NCBI GenBank assembly: GCA_022036555.1
Contig: CM039134.1
Coordinates: forward strand, 9,796,818-9,860,817
Origin: Microstegium vimineum
Taxonomy: Eukaryota > Streptophyta > Magnoliopsida > Poales > Poaceae
Length of the DNA stretch: 64,000 bases
Direction: 5' to 3'
How positions within the stretch are numbered: the first letter of the stretch is position 1; each line of letters begins with the position of its first letter. The notes beneath the pieces are model-generated. The model saw nothing but the letters and a program-made list of their open reading frames with translations, searched no databases and had not been told where the DNA came from. Of this stretch, positions 33,937 through 45,577 are shown in pieces. Made by a program: the position numbers and the translations under genes.

Positions 33937-36900
33937 TCAGGGATAGAAGCGACGTAGTTGTTCGATGTTCCATGCATTGGTGAAGATCTCGCCCTTCTCG
34001 TTCTTCAGCTTGTAAGTGCCGGGCTTTAGCACCTCTGCTACGATGAAGGGTCCCTCCCAAGGTGGCGTCAACTTGTGACGCCCCTTGTTGCTTTGTCGAC
34101 GGCGCAGGACGAGGTCGCCGACGTTGAGGTCCCTTTTGTGCACGTTTTTGTCGTGATAGCGCCGCAGCGTCTGTTGGTACTGTGCTGACTTGAAGAGGGC
34201 CATGTCACGGGCTTCCTCGAGCTGGTCGAGGGAGTCCTCTCGGGCTACCGTGTTGGCTTGCTCGCTGTAGGCTTTCAGTCGAGGGGACCCGTACTCGAGG
34301 TCGGTGGGGAGGACGGCCTCGGACCCATAGATCAAGAAGAACGGAGAGAACCCCGTGGCTCGACTTGGTGTCGTTCGGAGACTCCACAACACAGCGGGCA
34401 ACTCATCGACCCATCTCCTGCCATGCCTATTCAGCCGATCGAAGATCCTTGGCTTGAGACCCTGCAAAACCATACCATTGGCACGCTCGACCTGACCGTT
34501 AGTTCGAGGGTGGGCAACTGCGGACCAATTGACCCTGATGTGGTGATGGTCACAGAAGTCCAGGAACTTTTGGCCGGTGAACTGCGTGTCGTTGTCGGTG
34601 ATAATGACGTTGGGGACCCCGAAGCGGTGGATGATGTCGGTGAAGAATAGCACGGCTTGTCGAGACTGGATGTTGGCGATGGGTCGAGCCTCGATCCACT
34701 TCGAGAACTTGTCTATAGCCACGAGGAGGTGGGTATGGCCACCCTTGGTTCTTTTCAGGGGGCCAACCATGTCGAGCCCCCATACTGCGAACGGCCAGGT
34801 TATGGGTATCATCTGAAGAGCTTGGGCAGGTAGGTGGGTCTACCTGGCGTAGAATTGGCATCCCTTGCAGGATCGAACGAGTTTGGTGGCGTCGTTGACG
34901 GCCGTCGACCAGTAGAAGCCCTGTCGAAAGGCACTTCCTACCAGCGTTCTCGGCGCCGCATGGTGGCCACAAGCCCCCGAGTGTAGATCTTTCAGCAATG
35001 CCCTCCCCTCCTCGAGGGTGAGGCAGCGTTGAAGTACACCCGACGGGCTACGTCGATATAGCTCGCGGCCGTCCCCGTACAGGACGTAGGTTTTGGCACG
35101 TCGAGCTACACGACGGGCTTCCGTGCGGTCTTCCGGGAGTTCGCCCCGTGTCAGGTACTCGAGGTAGGGTGCGCGCCAATCCGTCGGAGGGGTTGGCGCT
35201 GCGACAGCCCCGTCGATCTCCATGACCTCTCCCCCGCTCGAGGGGGGATCGGTCGAGGGGGGTGGATCGACCCCTTGCTTGAGGGCGGGAGCCCCCGAGT
35301 CCAGGTCGACGGACGGCTGGTGAAGATCCCTCGAGAAGATGTCGGGAGGGACCATGCCTCGAGTATACGCGATTTTGGCCAGCTCATCGGCAGCTTCGTT
35401 GTACCGATGGGCGACGTGGTTGAGCTGGAGGCCGTAAAACTTGTCCTCGAGTTTTCGGACCTCCTTGCAGTAGGCTTCCATCTTGGGGTCGTGGCAGCTC
35501 GAGTCTTTCATCACTTGGTCGATCACCAACTGGGAGTCCCCTCGCGCGTCGAGGCGTCGAACCCCGAGCTCGATGACGATGCGCAGGCCGCTGACAAGGG
35601 CCTCGTACTCGGCGACGTTGTTTGAGGCGGGGAAGTGGAGGCGGATGACATAGCGCATATGGACCCCTGAGGGTGATATGAACAGCAATCCGGCGCCTGC
35701 TCCCGTCTTCATCAACGATCCGTCGAAGTATATGGTCCAGAGCTCGTTCTGAACCTGCGCTGGGGGTAGTTGGGTGTCGGTCCATTCTGCAACGAAGTCT
35801 GCCAGTACTTGAGACTTGATGGCCTTCCGAGGGGCGTAGGAGAGAGTCTCCCCCATGAGCTCGGCCGACCACTTGGCGATCCTTCCAGACACCTCCCGGT
35901 TCTGGATTATCTCTCCGAGGGGGAAAGATGAAACCACAGTAACCGGGTGGCCCAGGAAATAGTGTTTGAGCTTACGCCGAGTGAGGACGATCGCGTACAA
36001 CAGCTTCTGGATGTGGGGGTACCTCGTCTTGGTCTCGGAAAGGACCTCGCTCACGAAGTAGACAGGCCTCTGAACCGGCAGGGCGTGTCCTTCCTCCTCC
36101 CTCTCGACTACTATGACGACGCTGACTACCTGGGTAGTTGCTGTGACATAGAGCAAGAGGGGCTCGGCCGGACTCGGGGGTACCAAGACCGGGGGCGAGG
36201 TGAGCAAGGCCTTGAGCCTCGAGAGCGATTCCTCGGCTTCGGCGGTCCACGCGAAGTGTTCCGTCTTCTTCAGGAGGCGGTAAAGGGGTAGGGCTTTTTC
36301 GCCGAGCCTCGAGATGAAGCGGCTGAGGGCGGCGAGACACCCAGTGACCCTTTGCACGCTCTTGAGGTCGTTGATCAGGCCCATCCTCGTGATGGCGGTT
36401 ACCTTTTCGGGATTGGCCTCGATTCCGCGTTGGGAAACTATGTACCCTAAGAGCATGCCTCGAGGGACCCCGAAGACACTTCTCAGGGTTCAGTTTTATG
36501 CGATTAGCCCGGAGGCACCCAAACGCGATCTCGAGGTCTCCGACCAGGTTTCCGACTGTTTTGGACTTGACCACGATGTCATCGACGTAGGCCTCGACCG
36601 TCGGCCCTATGTGTTTCCCGAAGACGTGGAGCATGCATCGCTGGTAGGTGGCCCCGGCATTTCGCAAGCCGAAGGGCATGGTGAGGTAGCAAAACATGCC
36701 GAAGGGAGTGATGAAGGAAGTCACGAGCTGATCGGACTCCTTCATCTTTATTTGGTGGTAGCCAGAATACGCATCAAGGAAGCAAAGGGTTTCGCATCCC
36801 GCAGTGGAATCTACTATTTGATCGATACGTGGTAAAGGAAAAGGAACTTTGGGACATGCTTTATTTAGACTAGTGTAGTCTACACACATCCTATCCTTCC

Positions 36901-37165
36901 CATTTCTTTTCTTTACAAGCACGGGATTAGCTAACCACTCGGGATGATGCACCTCCTTGATGAATCCGGCCTTCGAAAGCTTGTCGACCTCCTCCCCGAT
37001 GATCCTACGCTTCTCCTCGTCGAAGCGGCGTAGGCGTTGCTTCACCGGTTTGGACCCGGCTCGGATGTCCAAGGAGTGCTCGGCGACCTCCCTCGGAATG
37101 CCCGGCATATCCGAGGGACTCCATGCGAACACGTCGACATTCGCACGGAGAAAGTCGACGAGCAC
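33937..37165 (-). pseudogene. Pol of element 2: reverse transcriptase, two RNase H domains, integrase
   Basis: Reads 37165 to 33937 on the minus strand. RT: VLVKKRNGKDRMCVDYTSLNKACPK, FLDAYSGYHQI, MPFGLRNAGATYQR and catalytic YVDD (near 36570). A frameshift near 36480 is followed by TGCLAALSRFISR and RT-linked RNase H (FAWTAEAEESL). A second RNase H of archaeal/plant type carries YFDGS (near 35720), NNVAEYEAL, GDSQLVIDQV and YNEAADELAK. Integrase has an HHCC zinc finger (HSGACGHHAAP...CKGCQF) and a D-D-E core: D in VWGLDMVGP, ITDNDTQF, NGQVERANG. The stop at 34840 (TAG) splits the integrase, and TAG at 37172 separates protease from RT. It copies the RNA and inserts the cDNA; this copy cannot make the full polyprotein. 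Confidence 0.9.
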
Positions 37166-37171
37166 TGCTTC

Positions 37172-38461
37172 CTATTTGGGCTCGAGGGTGGCGCTGATCG
37201 TCAGCACCTTCCCGTGCGCGAGGCCGGGGTCGAGCGGGACGGTCTTGGTGTCTTCCGCCGGCTTGAAGTTGCCAGCGTGTCGCTTGGGGTCGAGGATCTC
37301 TCCAGACAAGTCGTCGAGGGCCGTGAGGATTGCCGAATTCTCGCGGGCCTCGGCTTTCTCAACGCACTCGACGTCGCAGTCGTATGCGCGCTCGTAGGAG
37401 GTGTCGACGGTGATGACCCCCAAGGGCCCCGACATCTTGAGCTTGAGGTAGGTGTAGTTCGGGACCGCCATGAACTTGGCGTATCCCGGTCTACCGATGA
37501 TGGTGTGGTAGGTGCCTCGCCACGCGACCACCTCGAAGGTCAGCTCTTCCTTTCGGAAGTTCGAGGGGACGCCAAAACAGACTGGTAGCTTGATGCGGTC
37601 GATCGGGAGCGCCTTCTTCCCCGGGACGATCCCGTGGAACCCCCCCCCCCCGGCTAGGCAAGAGCATGGTCCTCGGGATCCTCAGGAGGTCGAGGGTCTC
37701 GGCGTAGATGATGTTGAGGCTGCTCCCCCGTCCATGAGTACCTTGGTGAGGCGGGTGTTGAGGATGATCGGGTCGACGACGAGCGGGTAAGCCCCTGCGT
37801 TGGGGATGTGCTCGGGGTGGTCATCCTGATCGAAGGTGATCGGCGTATGGGACCAGTCGAGGTACCGCGGAGCTTGGGCTCGAATGGAAAAAACTTCTCG
37901 ACGCTCCCTCTTGCGCTGGCGCGTGGTGAGGCGAGTCGAGGGTCCCCCGTAGATCATGTAGCAGTCGTGGACTTCGGGGAAGCCTCCTTTTTTGACATCA
38001 CCCCTGACGTGGGCATCACAGGGCGGGTCTTCTTTGCCGTCATCTCTCCTGAGACCAGGAGGGATGAAATGCTTTCGAAGCATGCGGCAGTCCTCGAGGC
38101 GGTGGTTGGCCGGCCCCATATGATAGGGGCAAGGCTCCTTCAGCATCTTATCGAAGACGCCCCCGTCGGGAGGGGGCCCTCGAGGCTTCTTCTTGTCCGC
38201 CGCGGCGACAAGGTCGTCGGGCTCATCGTCGGGCTCGACGTTGGGCTCGACGTTGCGTCGGCCAGGTTGATTCTTCTTCTTCTTCTTCTTCTTCTTCCGG
38301 TCGCCGTTGCCGTCGTTGTTCCTTCTGGGCCCATTGTTCCTCTTGGGCCCGTCGTCCGAGCCCCCGGGCTCATCCGCCTTGCCTTTCCCCTTCCCTGGGG
38401 GTATCTGGAAGAACGCGCCAACGGCCTCTTCGCCAGCTGCGTAGTTGGCGATGATGTCCAT
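37172..38461 (-). pseudogene. Gag zinc-knuckle and protease region of element 2
   Basis: 38461-37682 encodes DIIANYAAGEEAVGAFF, a Lys-rich stretch (GDRKKKKKKKKNQ), a variant zinc knuckle C-X2-H-X5-H-X4-C (CPYHMGPANHRLEDC), and the start of the aspartic protease (VLMDGG near 37720). A frame shift near 37720 and a run of 13 Cs near 37640 interrupt it. The protease continues at 37531 (GTYHTIIGRPGYAKFMAVPNYTYLKLKMSG). It parallels the same region of element 1 closely. Confidence 0.8.
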
Positions 38462-38464
38462 GAG

Positions 38465-40387
38465 CTAGTTGGCGGTCTTGGGGGTGTTTCGCCCCAGCTC
38501 CTGCACCAACTCCTTGCAGGTCGTTCCGGCGATGAACGCCGTAATGACCTCGTGGTCTGAGATGTGGGTCAGTGCGGTGCGCTGCCTCAAGAATTGGCGG
38601 GTGAAGGCGCGAAGGGTCTCCCCTGGCTTCTGCTTGCAGCTGCGAAGGTCCCAGGGGTTGCCCGGCCGCTCGTAGGTGCCCTTGAAGTTGCCCTCGAAGA
38701 TCCTGACTAGGTCGGGCCAGTCTTGGATCAAGTCCGGGGGCAGCTCCTCGAGCCATCTGCGAGCGGTGTCGGAGAGGAACAGTGGGAGTTGCCGAATGAT
38801 GACGTGGTCGTTGTCGGCTCCACCCAGCTGACATGCCAGCCTAAAGTCGGCAAGCCAGAGCTCTGGCTTGGTTTCGCCGTTGTACTTGATCAGGCTGGTG
38901 GGTGGACGGAAACGGACGGGCAGGGAGGCCCGCCGAATGGTTCTACCGAAGACTCGGGGCCCGGCGGCTCCGGAGACCGACATCGGTCTTCGTCGCTGTC
39001 GTAGCGCCCACCCCGGTGAGCGTTGTAGCCCCGAGCCTCGGCGTCGCCGTATCGACGCCGATTGTTCACCCGAGGGGGTCGATCGTCGACGAGGCGTTCC
39101 TGAACCGGTCGTCGCTCGACTTGGCCCTGGGGCGCCTTGTTCTGGTGGACAAACACCTCTCGATTTTGTCGGGGGGGGGCACTGCTTGTCGCTCAGAGGC
39201 AGCCCCTCGACGCCTCGAGGTTGAGCTCTCCGCCTGCTGCACGGCCGCAGTTTGGAGAAGCCCCTGGATTTCGTCCCTGATACGCCGTGCTTGGGGGGTC
39301 GATGGCGTTGGCATGTCGCGGAGCAGCATCGCGGCCGCTACGACATTCTGGCTGGCGCGGTTTGAAGACTCGGGGCTCGACGACCCCTTCCTCGACGATC
39401 TGCCGGTGGACTTCCCGGGCCCGCTCGCGAGCTCCTCCACCCTGAGGACGCCCTCGATCCCGCTCGAGGGCGTGCTCGAGCTGCTGAAGAAGCAGGCGCT
39501 CCTCCTCGAGCTTGCTGAGAAGCTCTCAGACCTGCGCAATCTGGACGTCTGGGGGTGGATCGACTCTATCAGGACTCGGGGGGTTGGCATCTCGAGCCGG
39601 TTGTAGCGTTGGCCCCTCCTCCTTCTTCGGTGGCCGCAGTGTCGTCGACGTCGTCCTGCGGGTCGGCTTGTTCGTCGAGGTGGAAGCACTCCCGGTTGGA
39701 GTCGTAACTCTCGTCGGGAGAGTCCAAGTCGGGGTCGGCGTGGTAGAATTGGGGGAAGGACCCCCTGCGCTCCTCCGCCAGGCGCCGCCACAACGTGCCC
39801 CATGTACGAGGTAGTCCTGGCTCGCCCGGTGAAGAGGTGGTGACGGGAACGGCCGTCGCACGCGGCGGAGTCCCTGGAGACCCGCCACGTGTCTGTATCT
39901 GCAATCCTGCGAGGGCGGAAGAGAGCCCTGCACTGTCGTGGTGCCCGCGCGGGAATGGGTCACGCGGTGGTGATGGGGTCGGGTGTGTCGGAGAGGCAAC
40001 GGGGACCCCTGGGAACGACGGCGTGGCAGAGCCAAAGTCCCATTCGGAGGGGCGCCCGCCCTCGGCCCACAAGCATGGGTCGGACGGATTCCCAGGAGGA
40101 GGGACTGTATCGCCAGCTAGGGCCGAGGGAACGACATCCGGCACCTCGGAATCCGTACGACGACGAGCGCGTCGGAGCCGCTCACGCCTCCTCTTGATCG
40201 CAGGCCAGAGGCGCAAGCAGAGGGGCCGTCGCTTGACCCTTGCTGGCCCCGGCGTACCGGAGCTGCTGATGTCCAGGCCACGAATGGAGGGAAAGACTAT
40301 GAAGTCGCCCTGGTCCGTGGATACGAACCCTAGGCTACCGAACCAGACGACGGCGACGAATGGAAATGGTGGGATGGTGGAATCCAT
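38465..40387 (-). pseudogene. Gag N-terminal and capsid region of element 2
   Basis: Starts at the ATG at 40387 (MDSTIPPFPFVAVVWFG), 40 bp inside the PBS. It continues through Pro/Arg-rich and acidic regions in shifting frames (40387-39569, 39803-39066, 39156-38890) to the capsid-like core at 38983-38465. That core (KYNGETKPELWLADFRLACQLGG, LPLFLSDTARRWLEELP, LVRIFEGNFKGTYERPGNPWDLRSCKQKPGETLRAFTRQFLRQ) is the retrotransposon gag family signature. An in-frame TAG at 38463-38465 ends the core before DIIANYA. Confidence 0.8.
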
Positions 40388-40424
40388 CTGAGAGAGTAGT
40401 TCGGAGTTGATCGACACGCAATTC

Positions 40425-40442
40425 CCCCTACCTGGTGCGCCA
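40425..40442 (-). other. Primer binding site of element 2
   Basis: Minus strand TGGCGCACCAGGTAGGGG, two bases from the 5' LTR end CCGACA. It matches the site of element 1 with few differences. Confidence 0.65.
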
Positions 40443-40444
40443 AC

Positions 40445-40763
40445 TGTCGGTGTTATGACCCGGGGGTCAAGACCACAAACGAGTAAATTTGTATATCGCG
40501 TGCTCCCTCTCTCAGACGTGATGCAAGATGGACACAAGGTTTATCCTGGTTCGGGCAAAGAAGGCCCTACGTCCAGCGGGGGAGGATGACTTGTATTATC
40601 TCGCACCCAAAACGTGCTCGTACAGGGGGGTACAAGCTGTGTTACACGGGGTTGCTCAGAGTGAGCTGCGGTCTAAGGCTAGCGGGTTTGCCCTAGGCTG
40701 CGGGTTTGCCACCCGAGGGGTTGATCGAGTGGCGGGGTGTGTATGCGTGGAGTGTGAGAGTCT
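40445..40763 (-). repeat. 5' LTR of element 2, truncated to 319 bp
   Basis: Matches 26002-26320 of the full LTR through gagtct, then breaks into hAT sequence at a palindrome. About 900 bp of the LTR, including the TATA box, are missing. The element therefore lacks its normal promoter. Confidence 0.85.
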
Positions 40764-40766
40764 AAG

Positions 40767-40869
40767 TGTCAGTGGTTCTTTGGACAACTTATATATTTGT
40801 TGAATACTTCTTACAAGACATACCAAGAGTATTCAACAAATATATAAGTTGTCCAAAGAACCACTGACA
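40767..40869. repeat. Near-perfect palindrome, 41-bp arms with 21-bp loop
   Basis: Arms 40767-40807 and 40829-40869 are exact reverse complements by eye (TGTCAGTGGTTCTTTGGACA...GAATAC). The hAT transposase frame runs into the loop and then reads back over itself. This marks a fold-back join at the edge of element 2. Confidence 0.9.
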
Positions 40870-42294
40870 ATCAATGTTCTCTTTTGCAACAGCTACAAGT
40901 GTTAGTTGAAGTTGATGAGCAAAACAATGAACATAATATGCACTAGGACACTCTTCCATGATAAGTTTCTTTAAACCATTAGCATGACCCTTCATGTTAC
41001 TAGCTCCATCATAGCCTTGACCACATACCTTGGATAATGGCAATTGATATTTAAGAAGCAAGGACTGAATTGCTTGTTTGAGAGTCAATGAAGTAGTATC
41101 TTCAACATGCACAAGACCAAGAAACCGCTCAACTGGCTGCCCTTTTTTATTGACATAACGCAAACAAAGTGCCAATTGTTCTTGAAGGTAGGAATCACTA
41201 GACTCATCAGCAAGAATTGCAAAACACTCATCACCAAGTTCCTCCATGATTAATTTGGTTGTTTCTNNNNNNNNNNNNNNNNNNNNNNNNNNNNNNNNNN
41301 NNNNNNNNNNNNNNNNNNNNNNNNNNNNNNNNNNNNNNNNNNNNNNNNNNNNNNNNNNNNNNNNNNTCCTTCAAAAACAACCAGTTGCATACAACTCTGA
41401 TTAGTAGAGTCAGTACCTCTTCCTATCTCTTGTTCAACCTCAACTTGTGGATGTTTTTTCTTTGCAGCAGCTCGTTGCAAGAAACTCCTCAGATCTGTGG
41501 TATTACTATTTTTCCTCTTCATACTCCTAAAATTAAATCAAGAGACTAGACTAAGTAATTTAGGGATAGATTGCTATCCATAAGAGGCTAAGACCCTTCT
41601 AAGAAATAACCAATTGAACAGGAATTTAGCATTTGGAAAGATTGGATGTCTGAATTCAACTTACACGTAGTTCAGATTTCAGTAGACACTAGTTCACTAC
41701 TTCTGCTTGTGTCTGCTTGCTTGCTAGTTGCTAGTGTGTGCGCCCCTGCCGCTGGCCGCTGGTTGCCTGTGCCCTGTGGCCTTCGTCACTTCGTGGCTGC
41801 CCTTGCTGCTGGCCTGTTGCGCCGTTGCGTGGTGTCGCGCCCCTGCCGGCTGCGCCGCTGCGGCTTTGTTGCAGACGTAGGCACGTAGCGGCGTGCCGGT
41901 GTAGCGTTCGCTGTTCGCCGCTCGGCCTCTTGTCCGTCGACCGCCGCCACTCGCCTGGCCTGCTAGGTGCTAGAGCCAGCTAGGGTTTGTCACTTCGTCA
42001 GGATTGGGAATTTGGGGAACCGGAGAAAGCGGTGGCCGCGTGCGTGCGATGAGACCTTGCGTGGGAGGAGCGCGAGACAACGAAAGGAGGCCGATTTTGG
42101 GCCGTTGGGCCGCTCAACGTCGTTGGGCCATCGGTGGGAGAGAAAAACGAGTGCAAATTATACCTATTTGTCTGTACAGGTATTCAAAATGACTTGTATT
42201 TTTATTTTTTCAAATAATAACTTGTATATGTACTATATGTATAAAATTTTTGGTTAAAAACTGAATACCATTGAATCATGGTGGGCCCGCCCCT
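40789..42294 (-). mobile_element. hAT element (DUF4371/TTF-type transposase), right 5' part with assembly gap
   Basis: On the minus strand: terminus CAGGGGCGGGCCCACC at 42294, leader, ORF start at 41522 (MKRKNSNTTDLRSFLQRAAAKKK), 100 Ns at 41267-41366, then transposase from 41247 to 40789. The latter contains ECFAILADESSDSYLQEQLALCLRYVNKKGQPVERFLGLVHV, KVCGQGYDGASNMKG and YYVHCFAHQLQLTLVAVA, the DUF4371 and RNase H-like core signature of this hAT family. The frame ends at the palindrome. The 3' half and right terminus are missing. Confidence 0.85.
41267..41366. other. Assembly gap of 100 N
   Basis: Exactly 100 unknown bases, the usual placeholder for a scaffold gap of unknown size. It falls inside the right hAT copy and hides the part between the N-terminal ORF and the transposase core. 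Confidence 0.95.
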
Positions 42295-43050
42295 GCCACG
42301 ACGGATGCTGCAGGCCGGGGCCGAGCTGCTGCACCCAGGACGACGACGATGCCCCGGCGTCCGAGGACTCCCCGTAGTACTTGGCACACAACGCGTGGCA
42401 TCAATCGGCGATGCCAGCAAAACGCGTCGATCGACCAATCGCTGTTACCACTACTGGTACTGGCTCCATCAGGGCTCCCCCTGTGTGCGTCTTCTTATGT
42501 AATGCTTGTTGGCTAGTAGCTAGAATAGGAGTACAATGCTACTCACTCCGTCCCAAATTATAAGATGTTCCAAACATCTTGGAGAGTCTAAGCATCTCAA
42601 GTTTGACTAATAATTATAGAAAAAACTATAAAAATTTATGATATTAAATAGACATGTTATAAAAATATAATTGATGACGAATCTAATAAGACTTAGTTTA
42701 CATCATAAATGTTATTATATTAGCATATAACTTTGATCAAATTTAAAATAGTTTGACTCTTCAAGATTCTTGAAACGTCTTATAATTTGGGACGGAGGGA
42801 GTACTATGCTATTGAGCTAGCCATAGCATATTTTATTAGATATATAAAAATGAATAATGGTTGGGACGTGATGTCGACATGTCGTCGTCGCTGCAGGAAC
42901 GTGCTAGTATACATGGCAGTCGCAGGTAACTATATGTTGCCGTGCACATGCTTGTATCGTCGTCGTGTGAATGCGCAGCTGTTCTGTATATTGTTGCTGC
43001 GTTTTACTTGGTTGTTTTTGTCACGCTTATTCACTTGATCGATATTTCGG
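42295..43050 (+). pseudogene. 3' fragment of peptide gene copy B
   Basis: GGATGCTGCAGGCCGGGGCCGAGCTGCTG and the following ccccgtagtacttggcaca, gctgttacca and gcatggcagtcgcaggtaactatatg match copy A from about 20823 to 21180. The signal peptide, propeptide and promoter are missing; they correspond to the fragment at 23580-23885. The hAT terminus abuts directly at 42294. Confidence 0.65.
42542..42801. mobile_element. Stowaway-like MITE
   Basis: Ends ctcactccgtcccaaattataag and cttataatttgggacggagggag form a good inverted repeat, flanked by TA on both sides, as expected for Tc1/mariner-type Stowaway. It sits in the 3' flank of peptide copy B. Confidence 0.85.
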
Positions 43051-44139
43051 GTAAAGTTCTGTCTTAATGTATTGTCTCCAAATGGAAGTTATTCTCGTTA
43101 AGCTTCATATCACTATCGCATCGAAGTCAAAGGATAGCGCTCATTGGACAAGATCCACTTGTTTCCCCCATCTTCGATCCCATATCAATCACTGCACACC
43201 TAGCATCTCACACTTGATAAGGAACCCAAACTCATCGACGCAACCATCTCCTAGCCCTTGTCCTCTCCTTCCTCTACATCCACCACCCTTGCCTTAAGTG
43301 TCGAGGGCATTGTCTACAATGTCCTTCCACTCAAAGGTAGCAATAATGTTGTTTTCAAGGCAGTCTTAGAAGGACGGGAAAAGGGAAGAAACAATAATAG
43401 AGGTGGGGCGACGAGCCCATATATAGGGGTTATGATTTTGGGATCGAAGCAAACAGAGAGAATGTGGTATGGGAAAGTGAGATCTTTCTTGAACTCAGAT
43501 CGAAAGAAGGGATGAAGAAGAAATGAGTGACATTTCATCAATTCTCTCTCCTGCTGAGCCTAAAGATATTATTTCAATTGAGGTAGTGTTTATCAAGAAA
43601 TAAATTGGCTAGAACCAGAGTGCTCACTAGCCAATTATCTTTTTTAGATTTGCATCAACTAGATATTATTTTTCTATTTTATGTAGCAAATTTTGCTAAA
43701 GACCAAAAGGCCCATGGAAAAAGTTAGAATGGATGTAGAAAAAGAAGAGGGTGGGAGCTTGGCCATGAGGACACGGGTCAGGGTTCGGTCCAAGGATGTT
43801 TTAGAACATTTTCATGGCTTTTATAACTTAATTTTAAACAAAAATAAAAAAAATCATTTTTATAATCCATTTGAAACAAATTTCAATGCCAAACACCAAT
43901 AGAAAGAGGTGTTTCTATGAAATAATATATAGAGCATTAGAGCAACATGCTGTATGTTAGGAGGAGTTTTCTTCATTGTCCTTTAATAACATCCAGGCTT
44001 TCTTTCTAAGTTTTTTATAGCTACAATTTTTTTAGAGGACTTAGGGTCCATTTGGATCTCTAACCTCTAAACTTTATGTCTCTAAAGAGTATTTTAGTTT
44101 ACTATTGATGTCCAAAGCTTTAATATGAGGTGGGATAAA
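43051..44139. other. Intergenic DNA, no gene recognised
   Basis: An ORF of 85 codons at 43258-43515 has no recognised family. 44040-44139 resembles the start of a hAT-type MITE (gggtccatttggatctctaacc). Otherwise nothing supported. Confidence 0.4.
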
Positions 44140-44430
44140 GTTTAAAGCACCTTGTTTAGTTTCGTAAAGTTAGCACTGTAGCGTTTCGTTTGTATTTGGT
44201 AATTATTGTCCAATCATGGAGCAACTAAGTTCGAAAGATTCGTCTCGCAAATTAGAAATATAAACTATGCAATTAGTTATATTTTTTTATTTATATTTAA
44301 TGCTCCATGCATGCGTCTAAAAATTCGATGTGACAGAAAATTTGAAATTTTGAAAGAAACTAGACATGACAGACTATTTATTTAAAGCTTTAGCCTAACA
44401 TTTAGAGTGAAGGATCAAACAGGTCGTTAA
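44140..44430. mobile_element. Grass MITE of the cacctTGTTTAGTT type
   Basis: Starts agcaccttgtttagtttc and contains tgtatttggtaattattgtccaatcatgg, gattcgtctcgcaaatta and atgctccatgcatgcgtctaa, a very common MITE core in sorghum, maize and relatives. It supports an Andropogoneae source. Confidence 0.65.
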
Positions 44431-44845
44431 TTAGGGCTTCATGCTTTGAGCATTGTCAGAGAGCTCGAGCCCACCGCCCCCAGTGCTAGCTAGATCTGCA
44501 CCCGAATTGATGAACATGAATGCAATAGACAATATATTTTTATATATTTTTTCTTTTAGAAAACACAATCATTTTTCTACGGTCAAGCGGTTCAACTGTA
44601 AAACTACATGCTGGTAAAATTTCAAAACATGGTAATTAAACTTGAATTATTTGTTTGATTGTTTCTCTATTTGACTTCAAAAGTAGAAAGAGAGTTACGT
44701 AGGATGCCACGACGCATGACTCCCGTATCCCGTTGGCGCTAGCTTGCCGCTTGGGCGGAGGATTCGGAGCAGATCGAGTCATCGAGCACCTCGATGTCGC
44801 GTCGCCCGCTGCTGTGAGTTGTCCTTGCACTGTCCAAATCCCAAC

Positions 44846-45130
44846 TACTTTCTCCGTTTCTAAATAAGTGTCGTCGTTGATATTCGTGCCACAATTTAAC
44901 TTGTAGAAAATATGTGTAATATTTGTATCTCCAAATAAATTTATTAAAAAACTAAATTCAAAGATCTTTCTAACCATACCAATTATGTAGTATAAATATT
45001 AATATTTTTTTTAATATATGTTTAGTTAAAGAATTATGTAGTATAAATATTAATATTTTTTTAATATATATTTAATTAAAGAAGTTTTTTAGAAACCGTA
45101 AACGATAGTTATTTAGGAACGGAGGGAGTA
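44846..45130. mobile_element. Stowaway-like MITE with internal duplication
   Basis: Ends actactttctccgtttctaaataagtg and ttatttaggaacggagggagtag are inverted. The stretch aattatgtagtataaatattaatatttttt occurs twice inside (about 44980 and 45030). Located just upstream of peptide copy C. Confidence 0.75.
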
Positions 45131-45232
45131 GCTAGGCCCGCACTTGAAAAGACAAAGCAAGTTCGTTCCAGGTGATGATTTCTTCAATCACATTTCACGA
45201 GAAGCCTCCCGGCCGTACGTCCTCCCTCTCTC

Positions 45233-45239
45233 TATAAAA
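45233..45239 (+). promoter_or_regulatory. TATA box of peptide gene copy C
   Basis: TATAAAA in ctctctataaaaggcatagg, 130 bp before the ATG at 45369, in the same context as the copy A promoter. Confidence 0.6.
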
Positions 45240-45368
45240 GGCATAGGAATTATCAGCATTCGTCAGCATACATTCGTCTACAAAAGGCACAAGGCAGGCA
45301 TCATCGTCTACAAGGCAGACCATCTTGCTGAGAACTGGGAAATAAAATAGAACAAGCAGCTAGCTAGC

Positions 45369-45577
45369 ATGCAGGTCTCCAAATTGCTCTCGTGTGTGCG
45401 TGGTCCTCATCTCCGGCGGCGCCGAGATGAGCGCCGGCGCTGGCGCTGCGGCCGTGCCGCGAGCTCTGCTGAGAGCTAGCGTCCTCCCGCGGCGGCTGGC
45501 GGGGGCACCATCGACGGATGCTGCTGGCCGGTGCTGATTGAATGCTGTGCGGACGAAGACGACGACTCCCCGTAGCA
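45369..45577 (+). pseudogene. Secreted-peptide gene copy C, frameshifted
   Basis: Begins ATGCAGGTCTCCAAATTGCT like copy A (MQVSKLL). A net loss of about 14 bp inside the signal-peptide codons shifts the frame, although later DNA still matches copy A in other frames (gccgagatgagcgccg, ccgcgagctctgctgagagc, ctccccgtag at about 45577). No intact precursor can be made. The promoter is still well conserved. Confidence 0.65.

Larger units (their letters stand above)
26002..40763 (-). mobile_element. Element 2: near-complete Tat-like Ty3/gypsy retrotransposon
   Basis: On the minus strand: truncated 5' LTR (40763-40445), PBS, gag (40387 to about 37.9 kb), protease, RT with YVDD, RT-linked RNase H, a second RNase H, integrase (stop at 33937), spacer with duplications, then an antisense six-exon gene (32904-29121 region), repeated spacer, PPT and full 3' LTR (27227-26002). 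The second RNase H and the antisense gene place it in the Tat lineage. Over the shared 318 bp the two LTRs differ at roughly seven sites (about 2%), so insertion is old relative to element 3. It inserted into the hAT ORF on the left; the right edge is rearranged, so no target duplication can be read. Confidence 0.9.

Noticed and set aside
41250..41549. Reading frames crossing the N run
   Set aside because: They pass through 100 unknown bases, so the joined protein is not supported. Only the parts on either side were annotated.
43258..43515. 85-codon plus-strand ORF
   Set aside because: No signal peptide, family or conserved context; length is within chance for this DNA.
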